Assembly: GCA_936432065.2 (NCBI GenBank)
Contig: OW386292.2
Location: 12,740,918 to 12,804,917, forward strand
Length of the DNA: 64,000 bases
DNA from: Rutpela maculata
Lineage: Eukaryota; Arthropoda; Insecta; Coleoptera; Cerambycidae
Direction: 5' to 3'
The notes under the pieces: generated by a model
Told to the model about the DNA's origin: nothing
Databases searched by the model: none
What the model saw: only the letters and a program-made list of their open reading frames with translations
Translations under genes and position numbers: made by a program
In this document: positions 45,567 to 57,725 of the stretch, piece by piece
Position numbering within the stretch: position 1 is the stretch's first letter
Layout of the letters: the number at the start of each line of letters is the position of its first letter

Positions 45567-48206
45567 CTATATACATAAAAAACAGCCCGGGATGGTCACT
45601 TTCACGGCCTAGACCGAGAAAGAAACTTTTGTATATAAAAATCAGTCCGGGAAAGTTAACTTTTCCAGCCTAGGCCATTGTTGCATAAATTACTAGTCCG
45701 GTCGTATAGTGTTACCAGCGCGACCGCTCCAGAAAAACACCACGACACAATAACGTTACTTTGGAACGACGCGACGGCAATCATCCTACTGGCTTCGCTT
45801 CCAACGATCAAACGTCATACATAGACCAAGTAGGAAGAGTCACGTCTAACGTGTATCTAAAATGATTTCGGATATTGCCACAACCATAAAATAATTCTAA
45901 ATTTCATATGGAGGCCGACCACCTATGGTTCGTCTTTCGTTCCAAGGAACCGGTTATTTTATCATTGAGTAATGTAACGGATCATCTAAAAATACTACGA
46001 CAATATAACGTTACGGAAATAAATGTCATCTAAGAGAAACTTTACCTATTTCAAATATGAGCCGGTTACTTCGACAGACGATGAACGATTCTTTTCACGG
46101 TACATGTGGATATTTAGTAAAAGACGCCGGGGTTTAACTTCGAACTATTTAAAATAATTACAAATATATTTGTAGTTAAACATCGCCTGTACGTATGTAT
46201 GTTGATCATTAATAAAGACGTTATTATTTTTATTATTCTAATAATGCGTAGTTAGCAAGTGATTATGTTTGTGCCAGTGTTACACCCAGCAATAAATACA
46301 TCACAGTATGGCTTTTTTACAACCTTTTAGGAGCCTTATACATTACAGAATTATCTAGATACAATTACATGGTAAAAATAGCCATATTGTTCATATCGCC
46401 TTGAGCCGATTCTGGTTTTGACGTCATAACTACCTCGGAGCCGGGGTTTGATCATAACTTTTAAAAGGATTTGAAATATTTTTAAACCAAGTTGTGGTTT
46501 ATGAAATTAGGTGTAAAAACTTTTTTTGCAGGATCGATATTAAATGAAAAATCCTGATAAAATGGACATCCTGTATAGTTCTCCTTGTTATCTGAAGTTT
46601 TTTTCTTTGAGGACTGACCCACAACTAAAGTTGCAATCAACTTGTATAGAGTTAGAACAGAAACTGATGATGGTATAACAAATCAGCGGATTTTTTTGCT
46701 CTAGTGAAATAAGCTATGAGCGGAGATTCACGTAACTAGGAAAAATACAGCCTGCGGTGTGGTCAGCTAAACGCCGCAGTAAAATCTCAATTATTTTCGG
46801 TCGGAGGCCCGATCAAGCATAGTAAACATCGCGAGGGAAAAAAATATCAGAGTGCCATCGATTTTCGGGGGCACACCTTCTGGTCGCGACTGTACAATCT
46901 GGAGAACCGCTGTAAAACAGTCGACGATCAGCCCGTCACGGATGGGCGAGCGTGTCTACGGAGCCGTAGCGTGAAATGCCCATGTTCTGTGGTTTCACGT
47001 ACCACGCCATATCAAGGTCTTTTAAATGTCTGATAATTTCATACAGACATTGATTTCGAGTGATATTGGTGGCCGTGCAAACGGGGAAAGCGCCGTGAAG
47101 GCCAAGACGGGGGTTTGTCTAATGGGGAACTTACATAAAAATTCAATTTCGAATACTCAATGTTGATACAAATCATGCTTTAAAAAAAATCACAAACCGC
47201 TGATTTATTTTAAAAAATCATGGTTTAATTGATTTTTGCGTTCCCTAAACGCACCCAATACATAAGCGCATAAAAGAAATGTTAATTTTTAAATTATTTA
47301 TTTCTTTTCAACAAAATGTAAGTTAATGTTACTATAGTTAATAAACTGACCTGACGAGGGCATATTTTGCATGATTAGCACTATTTCCAACGGTAGTAAT
47401 ACTATCAGCATTAACCACTCTAGCAGCTGTAGAAGTAGAAGACGTAGGATTGTTCACTTGCTTTGAAATTGTTTCGGCTGTTATCATTTTATTTCCTTCT
47501 CGGTACACAGTCCTTCTCGGTAAAATTGCCATAACAACTCTCGTAAAAGTGAACTGGTCTGCTGGAATTCCAGGTCTTCAAAGCGTACCGCAATAGAGCA
47601 GACCACTTCAATCCAGCAGACCAGCTCACTTTTACGAGTTCGCATGGCAATCTTCAAAGCGTACCGAGAAGGTCGGTTGGTCTACTCCCTGCCACTGGGT
47701 CGTGTGTAGATCCCTTTAGCTACGAGTGAGGACTTCCAGCCTCCGCTCCGTGATGCTAATATCACCACCTCCGTCCACGTATAGTGTAGCCGAAGATCTC
47801 CGAAAGCAATGACCGTGGAAAGTTCAGGATTTGACATTCAAATAAGTTGCTCTTTGTTTTCCAAGTACAGTAAACTTATTTTTTCCGATTCGTTGAATGG
47901 TGCATTTACCTCTTTGGTAATTTAAAAAAATGAGCTTATTGTTACGTGCGATGGCCGAAGATCCATGTACTTTTTTACAATCCCATAAAATTGACCAGTA
48001 GATAATGAGAAAACTTCTTAACACTTTGGTTTTCATTTTAGGTACAGTTATTAGTAATGTTGTACTTAGATCTTTTTACTAATAGTTTGTATTTTTCCTT
48101 TATAACATTTAAACTTAAAAAGAAAAAAAACAGGATTTTTGAAAATAATCGTGATTGATTAATATCATGATGATTTTAATCAAATGATTTAAATAAGCTC
48201 AACCCT
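45567..48206. other. Unassigned; small repeats only
   Basis: About 45585-45690 holds two diverged ~65-bp direct repeats starting CAGCCCGGGA/CAGTCCGGGA. 47535-47640 has an inverted repeat (AACTCTCGTAAAAGTGA against TCACTTTTACGAGTT). A GC-richer patch at 46800-47120 has no coherent frame. The minus frame 47338-47532 has no known motif. Confidence 0.4.
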
Positions 48207-50097
48207 AGTAGATATGCTTCTAGAGGGCAGAATATTTACTAGTGAAATATTTTGTCGAACTCCTCTATATGTTTCCTTAAATATATAAGGAATAAAAAAC
48301 CAGACTGCAACCAACAGCTATTCTCCGGACTAATGCCCCGCCGAGCGCTGAATTACGAGTTACAAGCCTGGCAGCGTTAAGTACAATAACTATGTATTGC
48401 CACAAAACGCTAAGTTTCGATTGTAATAGACACCAGCTGAAAGACTTATTCCCATTCAAAGGAGCTCTCGTGCCAGCCACCCCATACCACTTGCAGACTG
48501 CAGTTTCGAGCTATTGGCTCTCGTCAGTGCAAGGTAGGTTTGAGACGGCTGTAACGAGGCATTTGTTCACTCTTGGTACATGACGAGATTTATAAAACCA
48601 CGACATGCAACAAAAATGACAGGCTCCATCTAGCGGCTGATATCCGTTACAATCGAAACAGCAGTAGCCCTGACATGGGCACAGTTAGTAGATATGCTTC
48701 TAGAGGGCAGAATATTTACTAGTGAAATATTGCCACAAAACGCTAAGTTTCGATTGTAATATAGAGGTGGGTAGTACCCGTATGATTCGTATCATTAGTA
48801 CGAATCCTTGCAGTGGTACGAATGGTACGAATCCCACAAAAATAAAAGATTCGTACATTTCGTATCGCCGATACGATTGATACATTTCGTATCACCGATA
48901 CGATTGGTACGAATATGAAATTTCCGTACCGGTATTGCGATGCGATACTGGGCCAAGCTGTATAAGGTTAAACTTCAAACAGTGGATGGGGACCGCGCGT
49001 TTAAACTGGAGATTTCGGATTTTAAAATACGCATAATCTCATAATTGAAAAAATTCCCTGTTTTTTATGTAATATGATGGATATATTTGAAATATTTGAT
49101 TATTACCATATGATTATTATCAATGTACCTACTGCAAGATCGATAGCCTTCATTTCATACTGATTACAAAATCTGTGATATATATTACCCTTTTTTTACT
49201 TTTTTGTTATTGTTGTACAAATGTACAAATATGTATATAATATAGTTAAATAAACGCTATCTATCTGTCTTTTTACTGATGTCTAATGACGACGACGAAA
49301 TTATTAATGTAATAGAAGGCGCTCGAAGTCCTAAAAGTTTAAATTGTACGGTTAGGTAATATAACATTATAATACTCTGACCCTAACTAACACCACATAT
49401 AAATATTCTATAATCTATGCTGAACACTGTGGAGTAGAAGTGTGCGTACGAATGGTACGAATCAGTACATGATACTGTTTCGTATCATGGAATCAGTGGT
49501 ACGAAACATACGAATAATACGAATGGTACGAATCAGTACATGATACTGTTTAGTATCATGGAATCAGTGATACGAAGTGGTACGAATCTTACGAATCTCT
49601 CGATACGAATCTTTTCTTGATACGGATTCATTTGGTACGAATCCTTAAAAAAGGTCGAATCGCCCAACTCTATTGTAATAGACATCAGCTAAAAGACTTA
49701 TTCCCATTCAAAGGAGCTCTCGTGCCAGCCACCCCATACCACTTGCAGACTGCAGTTTTGAGCTATTGGCTCTCGTCAGTGCAAGGTAGGTCTGAGACGG
49801 CTGTAACGAGGCATTTGTTCACTCTTGGTACATGACGAGATTTATAAAACCACGACATGCAACAAAAATGACAGGCTCCATCTAGCGGCTGATATCCATT
49901 ACAATCGAAACAGCAGTAGCCCTGACACGGGCACAGTTAGTAGATACGCTTCTAGAGGGCAGAATATTTACTAGTGAAATATTTTGTCGAACTCCTCTAT
50001 ATGTTTCCTTAAATATATAAGGAATAAGAAACAAGACTGCAACCAACAGCTATTTTCCGGACTAATGCCCCGCCGAGCGCTGAATTACGAGTTACAA
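48207..50097. repeat. ~480-bp tandem units (two and a part), interrupted
   Basis: Unit 1 is 48207-48687 and unit 2 is 48688-49938 (it contains the 911-bp insert and lacks ~160 bp near its start). A partial unit 3 is 49939-50097. Each starts TTAGTAGATATGCTTCTAGA. The second half of units 1 and 2 (CATTCAAAGGAGCTCTCGTG onward) is nearly identical. The first part is the same text that forms the foldback at 44672. The structure is satellite-like. Confidence 0.75.
48762..49672. mobile_element. 911-bp hAT-type element packed with GTACGAAT repeats
   Basis: The ends are TAGAGGTGGG and, inverted, TAGAGTTGGG. The 8-bp target duplication TTGTAATA is perfect (48754-48761 and 49673-49680). Tandem unit 1 preserves the uninterrupted target (CGATTGTAATAGACACC near 48420). 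Both ends are filled with short repeats of GGTACGAAT/ATTCGTACC. No transposase is encoded. The 8-bp TSD and TAGAG start fit hAT. Confidence 0.82.
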
Positions 50098-50730
50098 AAA
50101 AAAAGCTCAACCCTGATTGAAACACATAAAAGTGTCTAAATTTTATATAAAGCATTGGGCAGATTTAATCCAAAACTTTTCATTACACTTGTTGTCACAC
50201 CTGAAACAAGCCAAAATCATAAAATTGCCGCAACAAAACAATTCCAAATTTATTTTGACTCCACTAATAAAATAAATGCATTTTTTGCTCGAACTAACTA
50301 ATTATCTGCCCTTCGTCTTGTAAGACTCCTACCAATCCGACACCCTTTCTCTAAGATAATTGCGAGATTTGTTTTTTCGAATTAAACGAGGCGATCACAT
50401 TTACTTTAAAACGTCCATTAAACGTGGATTAATAGAAAAATCCTCTAATCCAATTTTAATTAAAAGAAAACTTTTCTTCCGAACCACGCCACCCGTATCG
50501 CTCGTCCGTATATCAGTTTTAAAAAATCCCCTCTGAAATAATATTTATCCTGTACGCGGTAACAACTTCCAACAAAGGGGTGTGTTTTTACAGGCTCCCA
50601 TACATTTTAACTTCTGCCCCTTGGGCGGTAGGATGGAAGTGATATGTATTGATCCTTGATTCGCAGTGTTTTTATAGAATCATTTGAATAGTTTGTCGGT
50701 GTGTTAAATAAACAGAGAGACATTTTTGTG
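50098..50730. other. No feature recognised
   Basis: AT-rich sequence without recognised frames or repeats. Confidence 0.4.
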
Positions 50731-51470
50731 TCACCTAAAGCTCCATTGTGCTACTTAGCATCTATTCTTGGGATCACAGCGCAGTAAACTCAATGTATTG
50801 ATAAATTGCCTCTTTGAGTGCAACTGACCTGAGTGTAGAATTAGGATAACTTAGAAGCGTTTCTTAAGCTCGTTATGTAAATAATTCGATGCAGTACTTC
50901 GTTCAAGCGTCTCAAATTAATATAGTACTATAGCTAAATATGAATGACTGATAAGTACAAGAGTAATACATGGTTGTTGTAAGATACTATATGCAGATGT
51001 ATCACAGGGGTCCAAATCAGGGCTATTTATTTATCTTGTCTTCACCAACGATCTCGCCTTATACACACAAAGCAGTTGCAAAGTTATTATTACGTGCTAC
51101 GCCGATGATACAAAACTTTTTAATTGTTCAGAAAAGTCTTAACACAGTAAGAAACGCTTCGAAAAGGTTTATACAAAAACACTAATTTGGCCAGAGAAAA
51201 ACAGATTTACACTCAATAAGGACAAAATTGGAAATGTCATCTGCGCATCTTAAAGAATCACTGTAGGAAAGACACTTAACTGATTCTTTACTACACTAAT
51301 GTACATTTCCATATACGCTATGGGATTATTTTGTGGGGATTGAATACTAGTTATTTTCGCCACTTATGTAAGTTGCAAAAGCGTGTTATTATGATTTTGT
51401 GTCACCTGAAGTTCCATTATGCGACATGGCATCTATTATTGGGTTCAAAGTGCATTAAACTGACAACTCA
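50731..51470 (+). pseudogene. Non-LTR reverse transcriptase relic
   Basis: On the plus strand, 51018-51125 reads in shifted frames as LVFTNDLALYT and ITCYADDTKLFN, the YADD catalytic box. Then come FTLNKDKIGNVI and, at 51310-51470, HFHIRYGIILWGLNTSYF and LCKLQKRVIMILCHLK, the thumb region of Jockey/CR1-type elements. A short stretch at 50731-50790 repeats 51401-51465, hinting at two overlapping relics. Many stops; the fingers and GxPQG block are missing. Confidence 0.65.
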
Positions 51471-51672
51471 ACCGGAGAGAGGACAATATAGAATGGTAGA
51501 TAGTTCAGGGAAAATCAGCTGGCAAGAGGACGCCGCGCCGTTCAAAACGTTGGGCTGACAGCACGGAGGACCTCATGGGAAGGAGCTTGGTGAGGCCATG
51601 CACCTAACAAGCAACCGCGACAGATGGCGTGATGCTGTCAGACGTGCCATACAGCAAAGAGAGACCAACTAG
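51471..51672 (+). pseudogene. C-terminal tail of another non-LTR element
   Basis: With a frameshift it reads GKRTPRRSKRWADSTEDLMG, then LTSNRDRWRDAVRRAIQQRE and a stop. The 'RGRPRKRW..D' then 'DR..WR..V' layout is the usual end of ORF2 in several non-LTR lineages. It is GC-richer than, and probably unrelated to, the preceding relic. Confidence 0.5.
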
Positions 51673-51954
51673 AATAATTTGCGGATTACAAAACATCTGC
51701 CAAGACGTTCTGAATAAAGGGAATAAGAAGAAAAACATGACCAACATGTAGTGTGTGTGCTCAAGTAGCAATAGCTTAGTAATTGCATAATTTAAAAACT
51801 TACATTTTTCCTCTTCAACTGTAATCTGTATCAAAAAATGCAAGATGTAGTTTTTTAAAGTCCAGGTCTGGATTTATTAAATTATCATAGCTTATTGAGT
51901 TTAGTGACTTTTTTCCATTTGCTCCTTTATATCTCTAACAAATGCTTTACCTCT

Positions 51955-53490
51955 TTGAAATAAGAAAAAGAAATAGAAATAGTTTATTGATGTTACAAAA
52001 AACTTATAAAAGTTTTACACAAGTCAAATTAGTTACGTTCTAATAATACAAAAATATTAATAATAATCGAAGATATTCAATTAATAAACACAAATAAATC
52101 ACGCACATAGTTTTGACAAGCAGGAATTAAATTAACAGTTAAGTTTTACACTTTAAAATATTTTTAAAATTAGTAATAAAAATTTCATACAATTTCATTC
52201 GCAGAATCAGTTGAAAAAAATTCTTGAAAATTATAGAAAGCTTCGTTTATAAGTAAACTTTTAACCTGGCCACAAAACTGTTTGTATGGTAAAAAAGGAA
52301 TATGAAATGGGAGTTTGTTAAAAAACGAGGGACCAAAGTAGTTAACCCCATTTTTACTTTTTGCTAATCGTAAGTACCTTAAGGATATCCTATTATTGAA
52401 CCTTGTATCATGGCCATGTTATCCCTATGAACGACGTAATCGTTTATGTTTTCTTTAACATTTATCAAGCACCTATAGGGAAGGAACTGTTAATATTCCA
52501 TGTTCAATGAATTTATATTTTACGTTATCTCTATATCCAAGCCTTGAAATCGATCTTACAGTACGTCTCTATAAACTAAATATTCTATCTAAATAAGCTG
52601 TATGCCCCGAAGTTAGAATTGCATAAGAAAATATGCCTTAGAATAATGAAAAATAGGCTGTCCTAATGACATTTAAGAATACTTCCTCCATGAAATTCTT
52701 TATCATATAAACACACCTTGTCAGTTTTTTTTGAAACATAGTCCACATGTTGGTCCCAACACAGTTTTGGATCAAGGACTACTCCCAGAAATTCTACATT
52801 ATCTAGGTTTTCATTTTTTCAATATAACAAGTAGAAAATACCATATTTGCTGTTTTGGTATCACTTAAATATAAGACATTGGCTTGGAACCATTCGGAAG
52901 TAGTCGACTGTATTTGCAGCATAATATTTTCCAACTCAATCTGGTTCTCATTACAATTTACTTTAGTAGCATCATCTGCATAGAGCACAAATTTAGCTTT
53001 TAAAACATACTGTGGTAAGTCATTGACATAGATCAGGAATAACGGGGGTCCAAGGACGGATCCCTGAGGTAATCCATGATCCATGCCCGCTATTGTTGAT
53101 GTCATACCGTTATAAGCAGTGATTAGGTTTCTATTTTCGAAATAACTTATAAGTAGTTTTAATGACCTTGGTTTTACACCACATTTGTTAAATTTTCCTA
53201 ATAATATATTATGCCGAACACAGTCGAATGCCTTCAAAAGTTTACAAAAAGTGCAGCCTGCGTAATTTTTATTTTCATATGCATCTGTGATGTAATTCAA
53301 GAGTAGACTTATAGCATCTGTCGTTGATTTATTTGATCTGAAACTAAACTGCCTACTGAAAAAGAGGCAGTTTCAAAATAATACATTAATTAATCTTATG
53401 TGTAGCAATTTTTCAAATATCATTCCAAAAATGAGTATAATTCATACGGGGGTGGTAGTTAGACATATCATTTAACTCACCTAAGTATGA
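51955..53490 (-). pseudogene. Non-LTR (Jockey/CR1-like) reverse transcriptase relic, longest
   Basis: Minus strand, in order: LNDMSNYHP (about 53450-53480); QFSFRSNKSTTDAISLLLN (about 53295-53350); LLKAFDCVRHNILLGK (finger 'KAFD' box); MDHGLPQGSVLGPPLFLIYV; and FVLYADDATKVN (catalytic YADD). The open stretch is 52803-53300. After a frameshift come VEFLGVVLDPKLCWDQHVDY and the thumb, ending NYFGPSFFNKLPF and QVKSLLINEAFY near 52250. The 3' end is at about 51955, next to a GAAATAAGAAAAAGAAATAG-like tail. Upstream endonuclease and ORF1 are absent, i.e. 5'-truncated as is usual for such elements. Confidence 0.82.
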
Positions 53491-53918
53491 AATTACCAAA
53501 TTTAATATAGTAAACTCAAAATCAAAAATAAAATATGGAACGTAGATACACCATTGAGTTTGGCATAAAAAACCAGGCAAATAAACATTCCGTCCATTTT
53601 TTTCCAACTTTAAAAGACATTCTTTAGTTTTTCGAGAGCTCACTTTGTACAAGCGTATCAGTGATAAAACAACAAACACTGACACGTGCTCGTAGCGAAT
53701 GTAATTAATAAAAGGATGCCGTAAAAAAGAATAAGTATCTGTCAGCTAAGGTTTGTTTTCGATAAAAATATACTCGCTGATTCGTAAAATACAATTTCCA
53801 AGGCATGAGACTGAACGATAAGTAATTTAAAAATTATGCCAAATTTTGTAGTCTTAAATCTATTGATATTTCAAACGATAAGTATACTTCAGTAAAATAT
53901 AATTAAATTTGGTCCAAA

Positions 53919-54137
53919 CCCGGAACAAATTTGTAACAAGCTAATTTCTTCGGGATTGTATTCTATGGATATCCAGGAGTCTCTGACTGAAAATCCCAAA
54001 AAATTCGCCGTGCAGAAATAAAGAAAAAATTCTCCGCCATGTTGATAGGCACTTTTTTTCTTTAATCGGTAATAGCCCACACGGAGGACACTTTAGGAAA
54101 AAAGTAAAGCGGCAAAATTTTTAGAGAAAGAGCTAAG
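53919..54137 (+). repeat. Left arm of a ~220-bp inverted repeat (partner 58013-58234)
   Basis: Roughly nine in ten bases match the inverse of 58013-58234, including CCGGAACAAATTTGTAACAA, CCAGGAGTCTCTGACTGAAA, CGGTAATAGCC and ACACTTTAGGAAAAAAGTAA. Both arms encode, in their shared sense, PEQICNKLISSGLYSM and IQESLTENPKK followed by AVQK and a stop, so they once carried coding sequence. They bracket the nuclease/CXC relic at 54138-57725. Confidence 0.75.
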
Positions 54138-55148
54138 CTTTTTTCTTATTTTGATAAAAAACTTACACCAAGTCCAACTTTGTCTGAAAGTGCCAAACAA
54201 TTTGTGATAGACGGGGGGTTTCTCGCTAGAAAAATTGTGTGGGAACGCCCGGCTCAATGTAAAGATATTGTTCATCAGTGTGTTTCATTTGTTCGTTATC
54301 ATTATGGTTTAAATTGTATTATTATTTTTGATGGCTATTCACCGTTAAATTTACACAATATCAAAGAAGAGCTAAAAATGCATCTCAGAAAGAAATTAAT
54401 ATTGACCCACAAAAATATAGTAAAACGAATTTTTAGCATCAGTCTCAAATAAAGATCAGTTAATTAAACTTCTAACATCAAATTTCAATCAAAATAATAT
54501 CACAGTCAAATGTGCGGATGCAGATGCTGATTATTTAATTGTAAAAGCAGCTATTGATTGCTCAGCTGATATGTGTAACCCTGTTATAGTTGTTGGTCAA
54601 GATACAGACTTAATAACGTTACTTACTGAGCAATGCAAAACAAATAATGTATACATGATGAGACCCGGTGATTGAGGTAAATCTGATAAAATAACGAATA
54701 TCTGCAAGTTATGTTCAGAACTAAGTGAAAATGTAGTAAAAAATATTCTATTTGCAAATGCCATCGGATGCGATACCACCTCTGCATTCTATAAAAATGG
54801 TAAAAAACAGTATTTCAGTTTTAGAAAATAATACTGAACTAAGTAACAGCCTATTAATTTTCAATAGTTTTGCTGAAGCAAATCAGCTTGCAGTAATTGG
54901 GGAAGAATTTATTTTAAGATGGTATGACAGTAAAAAAAACTATAGTTTAATTGATTACAGGTTCGTTAGGAATAATCAGATTTTTGCTAGGCAAAGTATT
55001 TTCCAGCACTTCGATCTAACAGTTCTTCCACCAACATTCGATGCCACTAAATATCATACTTATAGAGGGTATTGGCAAATTCAAGTCTGGTTAGGCCACA
55101 ATCTTAATCCATAGAACTGGGTTTGGAAAAACAGCGGTTATCTAGAAC

Positions 55149-57525
55149 TAGTGTTGCTGCGAGTCTCGTCTCGTCGAGAAATTGGTTTTTCTCGTCTCGT
55201 CTCGACATTGTCGGGACCAGATCTTTCAGCCATCTCGCCTCGACATATTCTCGTCTACCAAAAATCTCGTCTCGAGGTCGAGATCTCGTCTCGTCTCGAC
55301 AAATGTGAAATTTCCCATTTTTTTTCCTTTTTTTTACAAGTGAAATCTCTATTTATTTAATTCATAAAGTTACACTTCAATTTATATGAATATGACTTTT
55401 GTTTAATTTTTAAACGTACCTCTAACTAAAAGAATTATTTGAAATGTTAGTCTATTGTCTATGTATTGTAGAAAGGAACTAAAACGTTAAAGGGTTTTTA
55501 TTGTTTCTTATGTTCAATTGACCCCAAAATATGAGAAAACCGCGGAGTGCTACCATTTAAAGAGGTGCGTTCAAAGTAAAAAGGTCCACTTTTCACATTT
55601 TTGAGTTTTGCTCGAAAACTATGCATTTTTCCTATAAACACGTCAATAGAAAAGTTGTAGAGAATTAAATTTCCAATCGAAATTGCTCCTTCAGAAATCA
55701 AAAAAACACGTTCAAAAAACAAAACAAAAAAAAAACGCAAAAATGCAATTTTTTATTTTAGCCTGTAACTTATTTTCGGGTACATTTAGGCATAGACATT
55801 GCGGCATAACAAAAAGCTGGCGTTTTACCCATGAAAATGAGATTTTGTAAACATTTTTACGATTAATAGTAACCGGGATATAACGTTTCAAAGTTTGCAA
55901 CTTTACTATTTTTTTTTCAAATTTCCTCCTGTAACTTTTTTCTGAGTGAATTTAGGTATAGACATTATTATATTAAAGTGGAAGCCCGTTGAAATGGTGG
56001 CTTGTCTCTACGACAAATAGAAACCTAGATACAGAGTTTCGAAGATTGTTACTTTTATTAACTTTTTCTAATTTTTACGTTCTTTCTTTTTTAAATTTCA
56101 GCCTATAAGTTATAGGCCGAAAAGAAAGAACGTAAAAATTAGAAAAAAAGTTAATAAAAGTAATAATCTTCGAAACGCTGTATCTAGGTAAATTTTTACG
56201 ATTAATAGTGACCGAGATGTCACTATTAATGGTAATAGTATATTACGTAATGAGTGATGTAAGAAGCATATTACGCACGAATGGAAAAGTTACGTATTTC
56301 CATGAGTGCGTAGTTACCTTACAACTCGAATTATGTACTATACTTTACCTACGATCATATTTATTTAGTTATTTAGTAAAATCTGGATTTAGGTTACTAG
56401 TCAACAATATTATTCAACAAATATTATGTCAGTTTTGACAGCGTTTGAAAATTAAGTAGGCGCATTTGTTTTTTTAAACCCCTCGTCAGCGATATAAGCC
56501 ACCTATAATTGCGTGTCCCGTGCGTTTTGTTTACCGTGCGATTTGTTTACAGTGCGTTTTGTTTACAATATGTAAAATTCAACTTACATAATAGCATTAT
56601 ACATAGATAGCAGGTAGTGTGCTTTTTACTATTTACAGTAGTGATGGTAGGTAAAATTTTTTACAAAATCTCATTTTAACGGGTAAAACGCCAGCTTTTT
56701 TTATGCAGCAATGTCTATGCCTAAATGTACCCGAAAAAAAGTTACAGGCTAAAATAAAAAAAAATAAAAAATTGCATTTTTTCGTTTTTTTTTGTTTTGT
56801 TTTTGGACATATTTGTGTAAAGACAAATTTTTTTTGACTTCTGAAGGTGCCACCTCGATTGGAAATTTAATTCTCTACAACTTTTCTATTGACGTGTTTA
56901 TATAGGAAAAATGCATAGTTTTCGAGCAAAACTCAAAAATGTGAAAAGTGGACGTTTTTACTTCGATCTCAAAAACACACCTCTTTAAATGGTAGCACTC
57001 CGCGGTTTTCTCATATTTTGGGGTCAATTGAACATAAGAAACAATAAAAAACTCTTTAACGTTTTAGTTCCTTTCAACCCCCTTTTTTTGGACATAGACA
57101 ATAGCCTATATTGTGAATTTTAATTTTCTCCATATTTTAAGATTTTTTTTGCCTCTATACCGTATACTCTAAGAAGATATAAGATTTAATAATTTAAATT
57201 AATCAAGTTCGTATTATACCGAAAACATATACGTTGTTGGTAGTTTCTATAGTAAGTAAATACATAAGATTAATTACAAAAACTTCGAACAACCATTTCT
57301 AAGAAATACGGAAGTTGGCAACATTACACTTGCCTAAATTATATTAATTTCCAAAACAATAAAAAAAAGTCGAGAAATTCTCGATCTCGTCTAGTCTCGG
57401 CGAGATCTCGTCTTTAAAAATCTCGTCTCGTCTCGATTTTTCAAGACGAGAAAAAAATTTCGCCTCGTCTCGACAATTCGAGACGAGACGAGACCGAGAA
57501 ATGTCTCGTCTCGGCGGCATCACTA
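55149..57525. mobile_element. 2.38-kb hAT-type element with TCTCG repeats
   Basis: The ends are TAGTGTTGC and, inverted, TAGTGATGCC. The flanks TCTAGAAC (55141-55148) and TCAAGAAC (57526-57533) match at 7 of 8. Both ends are filled with (TCTCG)n-type repeats (55170-55310, 57370-57515). The interior has inverted arms of about 410-455 bp (55451-55861 and 56651-57106) and a central palindrome. No transposase is encoded. It lies inside the nuclease/CXC gene, whose reading frame is continuous across the insertion site. Confidence 0.78.
56021..56198. repeat. Central palindrome inside the 2.38-kb element
   Basis: The left arm carries ACCTAGATACAGAGTTTCGA, TACTTTTATTAACTTTTTCT and AATTTTTACGTTCTTTCTTTT. 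The right arm mirrors these from AAAAGAAAGAACG to TATCTAGGT. Arms are about 80 bp with a loop of ~15-20 bases. Confidence 0.75.
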
Positions 57526-57725
57526 TCAAGAACCAATAAAAACAGTACAAAAGTGTGCCCCTGATTTCATTTTAAATATTTTATTCTGTGGTTGCAAGAA
57601 AAATTGCAAACAGTCTTGAAAATGTAAAAAATATAACCTAAAGTGCAGTACCGGCTGTGTAAATTGCATTGGACAGGCAATGCGTCAGAAGTGTTACTTT
57701 CTGAGAATGAGGCTAGTTTTTAGTT

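Larger units (their letters stand above)
54138..57725 (+). pseudogene. Nuclease/CXC repeat-borne protein, relic 2, split by a hAT-type element
   Basis: Best copy of the family. Part 1 (54138-55148) has acidic positions in a PIN/FEN-like layout: FVIDGGFLARKIVW, CIIIFDGYSP, CADADADYLIVKAA, VVGQDTDLITLL and AIGCDTTSAF. LPPTFDATKYHTYRGYWQIQ and VWLGHNLNP(stop)NWVWKNSG follow. A +1 shift near 54430, a stop at about 54675 and one at 55112 disable it. After the insert, part 2 (57534-57725) gives EPIKTVQKCAPDF and the cysteine-rich CXC tail (C-G-C-x3-C ... LKCSTGCVNC). The two parts join in frame. Named function unknown; probably a transposon-encoded nuclease-like protein. Confidence 0.68.

Noticed and set aside
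48277..48583. Small ORFs repeated at 44859, 48277, 48392 and 49617
   Set aside because: They are frames through the ~480-bp tandem/foldback repeat, present on both strands without coding constraint.
55123..55360. Serine/arginine-rich ORFs near 55.2 and 57.4 kb
   Set aside because: They are translations of the TCTCG repeat at the ends of a hAT-type element.
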